Source of the DNA: a virus
IMG/VR virus record: IMGVR_UViG_3300048582_000241
Span: 1-50,804 of that record
Length of the DNA: 50,804 bases
Direction: 5' to 3' (one strand)
The position numbers and the translations under genes were made by a program. A model generated the notes under the pieces. The model was not told where the DNA came from. It worked only from the letters and a program-made list of their open reading frames with translations, and did not search any database. Numbering within the stretch: position 1 is the stretch's first letter; each line of letters opens with the position of its first letter. Of the stretch, positions 17,657 to 26,800 are shown piece by piece.

Positions 17657-18665
17657 TGTTTAGTTTTTTAAATTTGAAATAAATTGATGAATGAACGTAT
17701 GGATTAATACTCACATACAACATTGTTTTTAAATCTTCAAAATAATGTAAATCAAAAGCATCGGTTACATCATTGTTTAAAGCATCAGAAATTTGAAAAG
17801 TAACAAGTTCAGTTTCTTTAATTGCAAAAGCAATTCTACCGACAGTTGTATAATTAACAACATAACCTTGTTGAAATGCATCAAATAAAGCAGAAGGTTT
17901 TCCTTCAACATATTCTTCTGTAATTAAAGGAATCTCGTCTGTAATTGTCAATACAGGACTATTGATTTGCCAAAAATAAACAGTCAATCCTACTACTGGT
18001 TCCATAGGTTCTTCGATTATAGTTAAACAGCTTTCACATGATTTACAATAATCTTGCAGTGTTTTTTCAAGCAATTCTATTGAGCCCATGCGATTATTTC
18101 CATAGATACTAAGCATTTGGTCTTCGCCAGGCATAAAGTCTTCTCCACGAGCTTCCATGCATCTATTTTCCCATTCCATTTGCATATCTCGTTTTACAAC
18201 AAAATTGCCTTCTCCCATAAATACTTTTGAAGCATAAAGTTTCCATATAATAAAAGCAATAACGGCTTCTGAATGATTATAAGAAACAACTGGATATCCA
18301 TTGCCATCAAACTGTAAGGCCCAATAAGTCCATGTTATTTTGGTGCGTTCTTGTTTATCACAAATAATAATGTGAGAAACATTCTCAAAATATGAACCCG
18401 GACACAATCCATCTTCACAAGATCCAACTTTATCCAGTTCAACAAAATCTTTTGGTTTTTTAATTGAAGTACCATCAAATACTCCGTTGCCGACAAAATG
18501 TACCATTTTTTTCTTTAACAGAAAACCGGCATAAGGATTGATTTCTTTTTCAGCATCAGCAACCAACATAACAATATCATTGAAATGTGGTCGTAAGTTT
18601 TTAATACCAGTTTCAATTGATACTCTTTGTAGTATTTGTTCAAAAGGATATGCACCGCTATTCAT
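17649..18665 (-). CDS. Connector/ring-type tail protein
   Basis: 338 residues. The N-terminal 190 residues are helical with an EILQRVSIETGIKNL start and an ADAEKEINPYAGFLLKK segment. A Cys cluster (CKSCESC) occurs near residue 210, followed by a beta-rich C-terminal domain. The place between MCP and fibres and the two-part build suggest one of the ring proteins linking portal and tail. The Cys cluster is unusual for such a protein and could be a metal or disulfide site. Confidence 0.5.
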   Translation of the reverse strand: MNSGAYPFEQILQRVSIETGIKNLRPHFNDIVMLVADAEKEINPYAGFLLKKKMVHFVGNGVFDGTSIKKPKDFVELDKVGSCEDGLCPGSYFENVSHIIICDKQERTKITWTYWALQFDGNGYPVVSYNHSEAVIAFIIWKLYASKVFMGEGNFVVKRDMQMEWENRCMEARGEDFMPGEDQMLSIYGNNRMGSIELLEKTLQDYCKSCESCLTIIEEPMEPVVGLTVYFWQINSPVLTITDEIPLITEEYVEGKPSALFDAFQQGYVVNYTTVGRIAFAIKETELVTFQISDALNNDVTDAFDLHYFEDLKTMLYVSINPYVHSSIYFKFKKLNNV

Positions 18666-19134
18666 TGTAAAAAGAATTATTTTTAATATAAAAAGTACTT
18701 TTTTCTTTGTAATCTTCTACCTCGTCTAAATTAATGTTTTTTTTCACTTCTTGTATGAGGTTCCAAATTATAATTGTTCTGCCCCTAAGAAATGAAAAAC
18801 TGATTTTTTTTCTTGTGGACCTTGGCCTTAAATACCAAACCAAACTTAAATTTTGAGGAATGTGAATTCCTTGGTCATTTATTCTTTCTCTATTTTTTGC
18901 TCGGACAGCTTTGCCTCCAACTGGAAAATAGTAACTTGAATTTAAATAAAAAACCTCTTTGAAATAAATTTCAAAAAAGGTTCCTATAATTTTTTTGTAA
19001 AGTTTAAAACTTATTGATCTACTCTGTGCATTTTTTCCCAGTTCAATAAAGTAGTTCAGTTTTGGTTTTTTATCAAATAAATCATAGAAGTGTTTTATAT
19101 TAAAAACTTGTATTCCTTTTTTGTCAAGATACAT
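18658..19134 (-). CDS. Small connector-region protein
   Basis: 158 residues, very basic (many Lys/Arg) and rich in Tyr/Phe. No membrane segment or known motif is visible. It overlaps both neighbours by one and eight bases. A small tail-completion or ring protein is likely from position only. Confidence 0.5.
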   Translation of the reverse strand: MYLDKKGIQVFNIKHFYDLFDKKPKLNYFIELGKNAQSRSISFKLYKKIIGTFFEIYFKEVFYLNSSYYFPVGGKAVRAKNRERINDQGIHIPQNLSLVWYLRPRSTRKKISFSFLRGRTIIIWNLIQEVKKNINLDEVEDYKEKSTFYIKNNSFYNE

Positions 19135-19889
19135 TATTGGTCAATTTGTTCGTTATCATGATATCTAATTTGATCAGCTCTAGCATTTTGAACTTCGTCT
19201 TTTTTGGTTTGTAAAATAATACCAAATTCTTTAACCATAATTTGAGATTCTAACTCATTTACTCTTTCTGCAGGAAAAGGATATGGCGAAGTTTCCCAGT
19301 TGTAAAAGTCGCCATCATCCGGATCTACCAAAATTGATTTTAACTTCAAATTAAGGGTTACTGGAAGCGTTGTATTGTTATTTGCGTTGGCAATCTTTTG
19401 AGCCAAAATATGGTCATGAATTAAATTTGTAACAAAATAGACTTCTCCTCCAACAGTTAAATTTGTTGAATTGTGAATTCCTGCGTAAAAAACTAATTCA
19501 CTTTGATCGGTTTTGGCAAATGGATAAACTTGACTTCTAAAATTTTTTTTAGAATTCATATATGTGAAAGAATCTACAATAGCAAGTTCAACTTCATTGT
19601 ATGACAAATACATTCCGTAATTGTTGTTCATTCTGATTATTTGCGGTAAAGTACCTTTTAGCTCATATCCGCTAGGATTGGCAGTAAACAAAGTAGTTGT
19701 AATAGTTTTGGTTTGAAAAGCTTCATCATTAACCACATGTCCATCTTTGTATGCTTTTCGAATTGAATCAGCTCTATATTTTCTCAACATAGAACGAACA
19801 AGGTTTTCATGAACCGGTAAATCATTATTATGTTCGGCACCATTAACAGCGTTTATAATGTCGTAAACTATTTCAAATTCTGTTTTCAT
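19134..19889 (-). CDS. Connector/ring-type tail protein
   Basis: 251 residues. The helical N-terminus with MLRKYRADSIRKAYK and the following YELKGTLPQIIRMNNNYG segment resemble head-tail connector/ring subunits of short-tailed Bacteroidota phages, where a run of such proteins follows the capsid gene. It is translationally coupled to the next gene through TAATG. Confidence 0.5.
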   Translation of the reverse strand: MKTEFEIVYDIINAVNGAEHNNDLPVHENLVRSMLRKYRADSIRKAYKDGHVVNDEAFQTKTITTTLFTANPSGYELKGTLPQIIRMNNNYGMYLSYNEVELAIVDSFTYMNSKKNFRSQVYPFAKTDQSELVFYAGIHNSTNLTVGGEVYFVTNLIHDHILAQKIANANNNTTLPVTLNLKLKSILVDPDDGDFYNWETSPYPFPAERVNELESQIMVKEFGIILQTKKDEVQNARADQIRYHDNEQIDQ

Positions 19890-19894
19890 AACAA

Positions 19895-20551
19895 TTAGTT
19901 TCTTTTACCGTAGGTATTGTTAAATTGATAATTAGGTCCTGCAGCTTCGTCTCCGGCAGTAAATCTTAAACTGTCTGCTGTTTTTAAACAAATCTGCTCA
20001 ACTGCAGATATTGGTAAATCAACAATTATATCTGATGGATTAAAAATGTTTCCAAAAGTTGGTGTTTTTACATAAACAATTTTTGCTTGATCAATTACGT
20101 CTACATTGTTGCTTTCAACTTTAATCTCAAAAACTTTTGCATATCTGTAAACGTGAGGATAAAGACCGGAAGGCTTACGATGCGGATCTCGCTCATAAGC
20201 CTGTCTTTGGCCTTCTTTTACTATATAAACTTTTTTAGCTTTTTGTATTCTGTTTCCACTACCGACATTTACTAAAGGAACGATTGAAATTAAACGATAA
20301 TAATCATTTGGTTCTGCTGCAATAAAAACGCCTGCTCCTTCACTTATTGTCGGGAGAACAGCGTGTTTAATCAATGGTTTTATATCATCACTGATTTCTT
20401 GTGTTGCTTCTAACCATTTGGTTGTTTCTCGTAAAAAATCAAAAGTGCACATCTGAAATCTTTCCATTTTCATAACCAATGGAAATAAATCACTACCTAA
20501 CTTATCAGTTAAAGAATCAATGTGCTTTTCAAAATAGTCGATAGTATACAT
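19895..20551 (-). CDS. Connector/ring-type tail protein (adaptor candidate)
   Basis: 218 residues. A helical N-terminal third (YFEKHIDSLTDKLG, then MKMERFQMCTFDFLRETTKW) is followed by a beta-rich middle and a short C-terminal helix plus extended tail ending FNNTYGKRN. An extended C-terminal tail is usual for adaptor subunits that insert into the portal. The assignment is by position and overall shape. Confidence 0.5.
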   Translation of the reverse strand: MYTIDYFEKHIDSLTDKLGSDLFPLVMKMERFQMCTFDFLRETTKWLEATQEISDDIKPLIKHAVLPTISEGAGVFIAAEPNDYYRLISIVPLVNVGSGNRIQKAKKVYIVKEGQRQAYERDPHRKPSGLYPHVYRYAKVFEIKVESNNVDVIDQAKIVYVKTPTFGNIFNPSDIIVDLPISAVEQICLKTADSLRFTAGDEAAGPNYQFNNTYGKRN

Positions 20552-20561
20552 GGCAAAAATA

Positions 20562-21374
20562 TTAAGCTAAAACAGTGTTTTGGTATTTAGAAATAATAGA
20601 GTTTTTGTGAGCTTTGTACACTTCCGGGTTTTGGTCAAAAAATTCAATGATTGATTGCATTCCTGATCCTACTGGACGTTCTCCCACTTTGTAAATTCCT
20701 CCAATGTCGGTAATAATACCGGCTTCTTTGAATTCATTTATGTAATACACAATCTCTGTGATTTTAATATCGTCAAGCGATTTTTTAAAATTTAAGGCGT
20801 TTTCCATTCCTGATTGAATGTAACCATCTAAAACTTTTTTCAAGTGATTAATGTACCTTGTTTCTTCTGTGATTGATGTTTTGTAAACAATACCTAGTTT
20901 AGAACATAACCAAATCAAATGGTTTTTTTTAGGTGGGTTTTTAGCATCAAACAACATTGCTCTAATTTGAATAAGTTTAGTTTCATTTTCAAATTTAAGG
21001 TCTTCAAATCTGTCTACGTTTTTGATAGTAAACTTTGGATTAGGACGTTTCAATCCCATCTGAACAAGCTTTGCGTGATCTTCATCACTCATGCCGTGAA
21101 TACGAACATCATCGTGTTGGATTAAAGCAGTAACGTTATGCTTGTCAACATCGCTTTTGTCCGGATTAAGGCTAGAAGCAATTTTGTCAATCAATAGCGA
21201 CTCTGTGAATCCGGATTTGGTTTTGAACATGATTCTCTCACTAATGGTTTTACCAGGTGGGACGAATGCGTTGATGTTAGTCACTCTAAAGATTTTTGGA
21301 TCTCTATTAACAGTAAATAAAAATTTACCGATAGCGTCTACATCAAAATTGCCGATTTTTACAGTCTTTGACAT
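20562..21374 (-). CDS. Virion protein encoded directly after the major capsid protein
   Basis: 270 residues. The N-terminal 100 residues include FVPPGKTISERIMFKTKSGF; the C-terminal half is helical with IIEFFDQNPEVYKAHKNSII. The gene follows the MCP terminator by about 30 bases. It may be a capsid auxiliary or head-completion protein. I do not recognise the family and see no catalytic motif. Confidence 0.5.
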   Translation of the reverse strand: MSKTVKIGNFDVDAIGKFLFTVNRDPKIFRVTNINAFVPPGKTISERIMFKTKSGFTESLLIDKIASSLNPDKSDVDKHNVTALIQHDDVRIHGMSDEDHAKLVQMGLKRPNPKFTIKNVDRFEDLKFENETKLIQIRAMLFDAKNPPKKNHLIWLCSKLGIVYKTSITEETRYINHLKKVLDGYIQSGMENALNFKKSLDDIKITEIVYYINEFKEAGIITDIGGIYKVGERPVGSGMQSIIEFFDQNPEVYKAHKNSIISKYQNTVLA

Positions 21375-21405
21375 TTTATAAAAAATTAAGGATTAAATAA
21401 TAAAG

Positions 21406-21432
21406 AAAAAAAGGGAGATTGCTCTCCCTTTT
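21406..21432 (-). terminator. Strong terminator after the major capsid gene
   Basis: A perfect stem AAAAGGGAGA with TCTCCCTTTT around the loop GCAA is followed by seven T on the minus strand, ten bases past the MCP stop. It would make the capsid message largely separate from the downstream tail genes. Confidence 0.85.
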
Positions 21433-21442
21433 AATTTTTCCT

Positions 21443-23146
21443 CTAAGGAGTGATAGTTGGGAAGTTGCCAATACCGGCCATGCCAGATAAAGCTCCTCCG
21501 TTAAAACTACCTTGTCCTCTAAGGATAGCACAAGTTTCTTCGTGGTAAACCACTGGGAACAATTCCGCTAGGTAATGAACAAAAGCACCATCAAATCCAG
21601 AAGATGCCAACATGGTGTCTTCATTCAATAATGAGTGTAGTCCATCAACATATTTCTTTTTGTAGAAACGTCCTTTACCACGAGTAAATAACTCGAAGTT
21701 AGAAACGCCTTCGTTCATAGAAACATTCAAGAAGTACATGTTACCATTACCTACTAAACCGCCATTTCTTTTGTTAAGACCTGGGTGGCTAAACAATTCA
21801 TCTGTCATGAAGACAAACTTATTGTTTTTATAGTGGTAGGCTTCAATTGTAAATCCTAGCTCTACTTTTTTACCGCTTGTTACGTCCATAACAATATTCG
21901 TGTTATGAGCAGCGTTTAAAGCAGAACCATTTGGAACCCATCCCATCAATTTTTTCATTCCAGTATCCCAGTTGTCGTAAGCAACATCATCGCCCACGAT
22001 AATAAAGGTATTACCTGATGAACCAATTGGAGAGTTTCCGGCCAAAAGATTACAGATACCTTGAAGTAAATAAGGAGAAAGTCCTGCATTTACATCGTAA
22101 CTGAAATCGATTGTGTCTTGGAACTGTCTGATCCAACCTTTACCAACTCTTGGAGGATTGATACCGGCTTCGGGTGCCATATTTCCTAAAGTCAATAAAT
22201 TACGACCAGAGTTTTCAAACCATGAGTGAGTACTCGGATCCATTGATGAACTTTGGAAACGACAAGCTAATTCCAAAAACAATCCGAAATATTCATCTGC
22301 TTCCCACTCTCTTTCAAATTGCCATAAACGAGAACCGGCAGAACCTTTTGTTGGAGCACCTAAGCCTTCAACAGTTTTGTCAGTCCAAACAACTCTTTTT
22401 TGGTCTAAAGAGTGTCCTGTGAATGATAATGAATAACGAGATAAAAGAGAGTAGTAAATTTTCCAGTAGTTGGAATTTGTACGTTGGTAACCTTTCAAAG
22501 AACCTTCTCCAAATAAGTTACCACCTTCCATAAGAACTTCATCTTCTGCAATATGAGAAGCACTATAATGAGCATTTTCTCCGATAACTTTAAAGTCATA
22601 GATGAAATGGTCATTAGTTGAAGCTCTACGAACTCTTTGAATCCAAAGGTTAATACCTAAACCACCATCTAAAACGATTTGGTCCATTGGATTAAACTTG
22701 TCTCCGAAAATTCCGTTTGCAGGATCATGCTTTACAGCAATAGAACCGATAACGTCAGTTTGAACGTTTCCGGCATTTGTAGGAGCTTGATAAGTAACTG
22801 TTGTTACAGCAGACATATCAGGCGTAGGGTTATTGGTATCGAACCATGCTCCAAATAATGCACCACCGGTAGCATAAGCAGGTTTAACCATCAAGCTTCT
22901 GAATTGTACGCGGTAAGCGTTATCAGAAATAACTTGGTCAGCGGCAGGTCGTTTGATCCAACCATTTCTCACTCCACCGTTTACACGGCCCGAGTGGAAC
23001 AAGAAAGAAGTGAACTTACAATATCTCTCAAAACGAGACAATACTGTATTGTGCACTTCAAATTTTTTGTCCATTTGTCTAGTTAAAGACAATTCCTCTG
23101 TGTGAATTTGAGGATTGAACATTTCAGGAGTTCCTCTAAGCAACAT
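21443..23146 (-). CDS. Major capsid protein
   Basis: 567 residues, no membrane segment, rich in Gly/Asn/Phe. It is placed right after portal and scaffold genes and carries its own strong terminator, as expected for the most abundant virion protein. The N-terminal helix (LSLTRQMDKKFEVHNTVLSR) is followed by mixed alpha/beta sequence with a glycine-rich C-terminus (GSFNGGALSGMAG). No single sequence motif proves an HK97 fold here; the call comes from gene order, size and composition. The size is at the upper end for crAss-like capsid proteins, so an insertion domain is possible. Confidence 0.75.
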   Translation of the reverse strand: MLLRGTPEMFNPQIHTEELSLTRQMDKKFEVHNTVLSRFERYCKFTSFLFHSGRVNGGVRNGWIKRPAADQVISDNAYRVQFRSLMVKPAYATGGALFGAWFDTNNPTPDMSAVTTVTYQAPTNAGNVQTDVIGSIAVKHDPANGIFGDKFNPMDQIVLDGGLGINLWIQRVRRASTNDHFIYDFKVIGENAHYSASHIAEDEVLMEGGNLFGEGSLKGYQRTNSNYWKIYYSLLSRYSLSFTGHSLDQKRVVWTDKTVEGLGAPTKGSAGSRLWQFEREWEADEYFGLFLELACRFQSSSMDPSTHSWFENSGRNLLTLGNMAPEAGINPPRVGKGWIRQFQDTIDFSYDVNAGLSPYLLQGICNLLAGNSPIGSSGNTFIIVGDDVAYDNWDTGMKKLMGWVPNGSALNAAHNTNIVMDVTSGKKVELGFTIEAYHYKNNKFVFMTDELFSHPGLNKRNGGLVGNGNMYFLNVSMNEGVSNFELFTRGKGRFYKKKYVDGLHSLLNEDTMLASSGFDGAFVHYLAELFPVVYHEETCAILRGQGSFNGGALSGMAGIGNFPTITP

Positions 23147-23238
23147 AACTTTTTTGTTTTAAAGATAAATACTAATTTTTTGTTTTACAGATAGAGAATA
23201 ATTTTTGGTATTAATCAAACGGCCTGCCAAATGAGTAA

Positions 23239-24288
23239 TTAAATTACAACTTTATCTTTCAAACGGTCATCATTTTCTGCTATGACACTACTCCAGTTTG
23301 AGTTATTCTTAGACTTCTCACTTGAATTTTGCGGATTCAGAGCAGTTCCGAAATGGGTTGGTTTTTGGTCGCCTTGAATAGTTTTCACAGCATCCGCAAC
23401 TCCTTTTCCGTAGGTACCGCCGCCAAAAGCCTCAAGCAATTGTGTCTTGTATTTTTGGAACAACGCGAACTCTACCATAACGTCTGGGTTGTCTTTCACA
23501 GATTTAGCGAAGTTACCGGAAATAAAATTCTGATATACTTCGTTTAATTCTTCTCCAGTTGGTTTAAAATTTAAAAAACCATCTGCATGATATTTTTTTA
23601 AGCTAGTTTGTAAATTTTGCTTATTTGCATTTTGCTTTTCAGTAAACTTTTTTTCAATTTCACTATTGATAGCATTTAAACGTTCTTTGCTTTGTTTAAC
23701 TACTGTTTCTTTAACTTCATTTCTGATTTTGTCAGCCATGATTTCAGCAATAACAGGGTCATCTTCAAAACGAGATAATTCAGCTTCAACTTCAATATTA
23801 AAAACTTCTGAACCAATCAATGCTTCTTTACCTACTGCACGATATTGACTTGCTTTGTCAGTTTCAAACTTGATTTTAATTAAATCAAGGTGTGGCTTTT
23901 GCAAAAACTTGTCTGCAGATTCAATGGTTTTTTGTAACTGATTGATTTCTAATTCAGTTTTTTTGTCAGTCTCGTTTTCTTCGCTTTTGGTTACGTTGTA
24001 ACCTTTAGCTTTTAATTCTTCAATAGTTTTGTCCGTTTCATCTAAAGGTTTTAAACCTGAAATGTCGTCATTAAAAACTATGTCTTGATTTTGATCTTCT
24101 CCTGCGGCAGGTGGGTTTGCAGGGGCATTTGGATTTTGTGGATTTTGATTTCCGTCTTGGGCCGAGTTTGCATCTGCTCCTGGAACTGATGGCACTTGCA
24201 CATCATTATCAAAATTCATCGGGATAAAATCGCTATCCTCAAATTGAGGAACAATTTCCTGATCGAATAATTTGTTTTCTGGATCCAT
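23239..24288 (-). CDS. Scaffold-like capsid assembly protein
   Basis: 349 residues. The N-terminus is acidic and then low-complexity Asn/Pro/Gln/Ala-rich (about residues 35-70). The middle is predicted coiled coil with many Glu/Lys (about 85-230). The C-terminus is a basic helix ending DDRLKDKVVI. This build and the place between portal and capsid genes are typical of scaffold proteins that template shell assembly and then leave. There is no protease motif. Confidence 0.7.
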   Translation of the reverse strand: MDPENKLFDQEIVPQFEDSDFIPMNFDNDVQVPSVPGADANSAQDGNQNPQNPNAPANPPAAGEDQNQDIVFNDDISGLKPLDETDKTIEELKAKGYNVTKSEENETDKKTELEINQLQKTIESADKFLQKPHLDLIKIKFETDKASQYRAVGKEALIGSEVFNIEVEAELSRFEDDPVIAEIMADKIRNEVKETVVKQSKERLNAINSEIEKKFTEKQNANKQNLQTSLKKYHADGFLNFKPTGEELNEVYQNFISGNFAKSVKDNPDVMVEFALFQKYKTQLLEAFGGGTYGKGVADAVKTIQGDQKPTHFGTALNPQNSSEKSKNNSNWSSVIAENDDRLKDKVVI

Positions 24289-24314
24289 TTTTTTTTAGTA
24301 AATTAATTATTAGA

Positions 24315-24322
24315 CAAATATA
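24315..24322 (-). promoter_or_regulatory. -7 element TATATTTG before the scaffold gene
   Basis: TATATTTG fits the Bacteroidota TAnnTTTG element and lies 26 bases upstream of the start at 24288, in the only spacer between portal and scaffold. The -33 region lacks a clear TTG. Confidence 0.45.
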
Positions 24323-24327
24323 TAAAC

Positions 24328-26511
24328 TTATTGTTTATTTTTTATAATTAAATCTTTTTCAATTTTAGCTGCCTCACGGAGGTTAGCATTTGCTTCTTTA
24401 TTTTGTTCAACAGCAAACTTATTACCAGTATGGATTTTAGCAACATCAAGGTTGTTTTGAAGCTCCTCTTTGTGGTGTCTGTCTTCTTGTTCAAGTTTGG
24501 CTTTTGCAACAGCATTTTTATCTTCTTCAATAGCCATCATACGTTCATCATTTGCTTTTTTGATTTCTTCCAATGCTCTAACGCCAGTATCAAAAATAGC
24601 TTCTGCTTCGGTAGATGAATCTGCGTTCCACATTTTGATAAGATTTTTTAAGATTGCAGGTTCGTTAGTAGAGCCAAAAAGTTTTTCTCCAACTTGGTCA
24701 ATTCGATTTTTACGATCGTACTCTTTACGGTTGTCAGCAATATGTATACCTAAATCTTCTTGAAAATAAGGAGACATAATTTTCAAAAACTTTGCTTTAT
24801 TATCTCCGGCAAAATAAGTAAAAACATCATTTTCTTTATAAATGAATTTTGATTTTAAAACTAATCTAGTCATTAATGTTTCAACAAAGGAATCAAAAAC
24901 ACCATAGTATTCTTCTTTACGAGCCGAAGCAGAATTTAAATTCATTTCAGCAACAGTAGCTTTTGTATAATCTGCTTGTTGTCCGTTGGCGGCATCATTA
25001 ATACCTGAAATTTTTCCTGCAGTATTTTCTATTAAAGCAAGCAACTGAATAAGCTCTGTCAATCTTCCTTTTTGAGAAACGTTTGCCGAGTTAGCATAAC
25101 CGGAACTACGTTTGTCTTTGGAATTGATGATTTGCATACGGTCACGCTTTAAATGGAAATTTACTTTTTCCAAAGCTTTATCCAGTCCGTATCTGGCCCA
25201 TTCTTTAGGAATCATTGAAGTGTCATAAACTAACACGTTACCATCTAATTGACGTGCATTAAGTCTAATCTCATATAAAATTTCAGAAGCAAAATCTTGT
25301 AATGGTTTTAGTTTTTTGGCTAAAGAGCGAATGTTCCCTGTTCCCATAGAACTTCTACCAACTAAACCAACAGCATCAATAAATCTTTTTTTCATATTTC
25401 CGATTGTTTGCATTTGCTCTTGATCAGGACCAAAAGACAACACAACATCAGGACCTACCATAAAAATATGACGTACATCTTCAATTTCAACGCTTCGAAT
25501 ATCTTCGTTACGGTCTTTTCTTTGTTTGTAATTATCAGGTAAAATTTTTAATTCTTCTTTACCTTCTTTATTTTTAAAAGCTAAAAACTTTGAGGTTTTA
25601 CGTGAAATCCATTTCATAAAGACAACGCGAACTCTTGTTGAGGTAGAATCTACCTTAAACCAATGAGTAGGATTGTATTTTACTTTGTGTGATTGCATAC
25701 CGGCATAATTTTCTACGGTATCCATCTGTTCTTTTGAAAGCTTGTAAGTATTAAAAACTTCATTTATTGATAAAAATTTATCATAAACAAAATATTGCAT
25801 ATCATCTTGAACGCTGTAGTTCATGTTGTAATCATAGAACGAATCAAGTGGATGAGGAATAAATATAGAAGGGTGTCCGTCTCTTTGATCACACACTCCA
25901 AAAGCTTCTTCTGCAATAAGAAAATGTTTTAAAGCATCATACAATCTTTCTTTTTCTTTACGAACAACTAATGTTTGATAGAGAACTTCTTCTGCAATTT
26001 CCTCCGAAACTGTTCGGTAGTTTTTGCTAAATTCTTCTTCGATATCATCAGGGATTTGAATTTCCGGTTTTGGTGTTTCAGGAACAAATCCCAAATCGGT
26101 TTGGACTTCTTCATTTATTGCACGTAATTCTTTTTCTAATAATACATCAATTTTGGCATCAAGTTTTTTAATTACAGCATCTTGGTTTTTTACAAGTGCT
26201 TTTCTTTTTAAAGGGCGTTTTCTGTAATCTCCCAGTACATCTTCAATTGTTTTTTCAATCAATGGATAAACTTCATATTTAGGTCCAAAATTTAATCCAA
26301 ATCTTTCCGTAACCATCTTACGGCATATCTCTTGTTCTCCGGGAGACAACATTGCGTTAGCAGCATAGTACAATTCTTCAATTTCATTTTTCTTTGCAGT
26401 AAAGTAACTTGTAACGCTATATTGGATATAAGACATAATGTGCTGTTTGTGCCATTCTTCGTCTTTTAACTTCTCCGGAATTCTTTGGTTTGGAAAATTA
26501 AAATTGCTCAT
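24328..26511 (-). CDS. Portal protein
   Basis: 727 residues. Helical N-terminus, then YPLIEKTIEDVLGDYRKRPL near residue 80, a usual portal wing start, and RDGHPSIFIPHPLDSFYDY around residue 215. A long helical stem/crown follows, with GKISGINDAANGQQ near residue 505, and the C-terminal 80 residues are coiled coil. The length suits the large portals of crAss-like and related phages. It directly follows the terminase genes and precedes the scaffold. It would form the dodecameric DNA channel at one vertex. Confidence 0.85.
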   Translation of the reverse strand: MSNFNFPNQRIPEKLKDEEWHKQHIMSYIQYSVTSYFTAKKNEIEELYYAANAMLSPGEQEICRKMVTERFGLNFGPKYEVYPLIEKTIEDVLGDYRKRPLKRKALVKNQDAVIKKLDAKIDVLLEKELRAINEEVQTDLGFVPETPKPEIQIPDDIEEEFSKNYRTVSEEIAEEVLYQTLVVRKEKERLYDALKHFLIAEEAFGVCDQRDGHPSIFIPHPLDSFYDYNMNYSVQDDMQYFVYDKFLSINEVFNTYKLSKEQMDTVENYAGMQSHKVKYNPTHWFKVDSTSTRVRVVFMKWISRKTSKFLAFKNKEGKEELKILPDNYKQRKDRNEDIRSVEIEDVRHIFMVGPDVVLSFGPDQEQMQTIGNMKKRFIDAVGLVGRSSMGTGNIRSLAKKLKPLQDFASEILYEIRLNARQLDGNVLVYDTSMIPKEWARYGLDKALEKVNFHLKRDRMQIINSKDKRSSGYANSANVSQKGRLTELIQLLALIENTAGKISGINDAANGQQADYTKATVAEMNLNSASARKEEYYGVFDSFVETLMTRLVLKSKFIYKENDVFTYFAGDNKAKFLKIMSPYFQEDLGIHIADNRKEYDRKNRIDQVGEKLFGSTNEPAILKNLIKMWNADSSTEAEAIFDTGVRALEEIKKANDERMMAIEEDKNAVAKAKLEQEDRHHKEELQNNLDVAKIHTGNKFAVEQNKEANANLREAAKIEKDLIIKNKQ

Positions 26512-26512
26512 T

Positions 26513-26800
26513 TTAAATAATTTTAATTAAGTGATTTTTTTTAAATTCATTCCATTTTTCTGCTGATAATATATTTGGAGCCACACTTTTATTACAGCTT
26601 AATGGTTCGCGAATTTTATCTAATGGATTACAGTTACAAAATTTGCATTTTTTTTTCAATAAACAATCTTTATGAATATGTATTCTGAATATAAATTGCT
26701 CAATATGATAGTCTTTATAAAATTTAGTTTCAATTTTATCTAAATACTTTTTGATAAAAGCATCTTCTTTATTGATACAAAGTTCCTCGTTGCTGTTCAT
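26513..26800 (-). CDS. Small Cys/His-rich protein between terminase and portal
   Basis: 95 residues, with its first 32 bases overlapping the 3' end of the terminase gene. The middle has HIHKDCLLKKKCKFCNC, a dense set of Cys and His that could bind zinc. It is separated from the portal start by one base. No family is recognised. A packaging or assembly accessory role is only suggested by position. Confidence 0.55.
   Translation of the reverse strand: MNSNEELCINKEDAFIKKYLDKIETKFYKDYHIEQFIFRIHIHKDCLLKKKCKFCNCNPLDKIREPLSCNKSVAPNILSAEKWNEFKKNHLIKII

Noticed and set aside
24470-24763. A 97-codon plus-strand frame inside the portal gene (and a 71-codon one at 24403-24618)
   Set aside because: Both lie antisense within a well-supported portal gene, have Ser/Phe-rich compositions typical of the reverse of Lys/Glu codons, and have no promoter.
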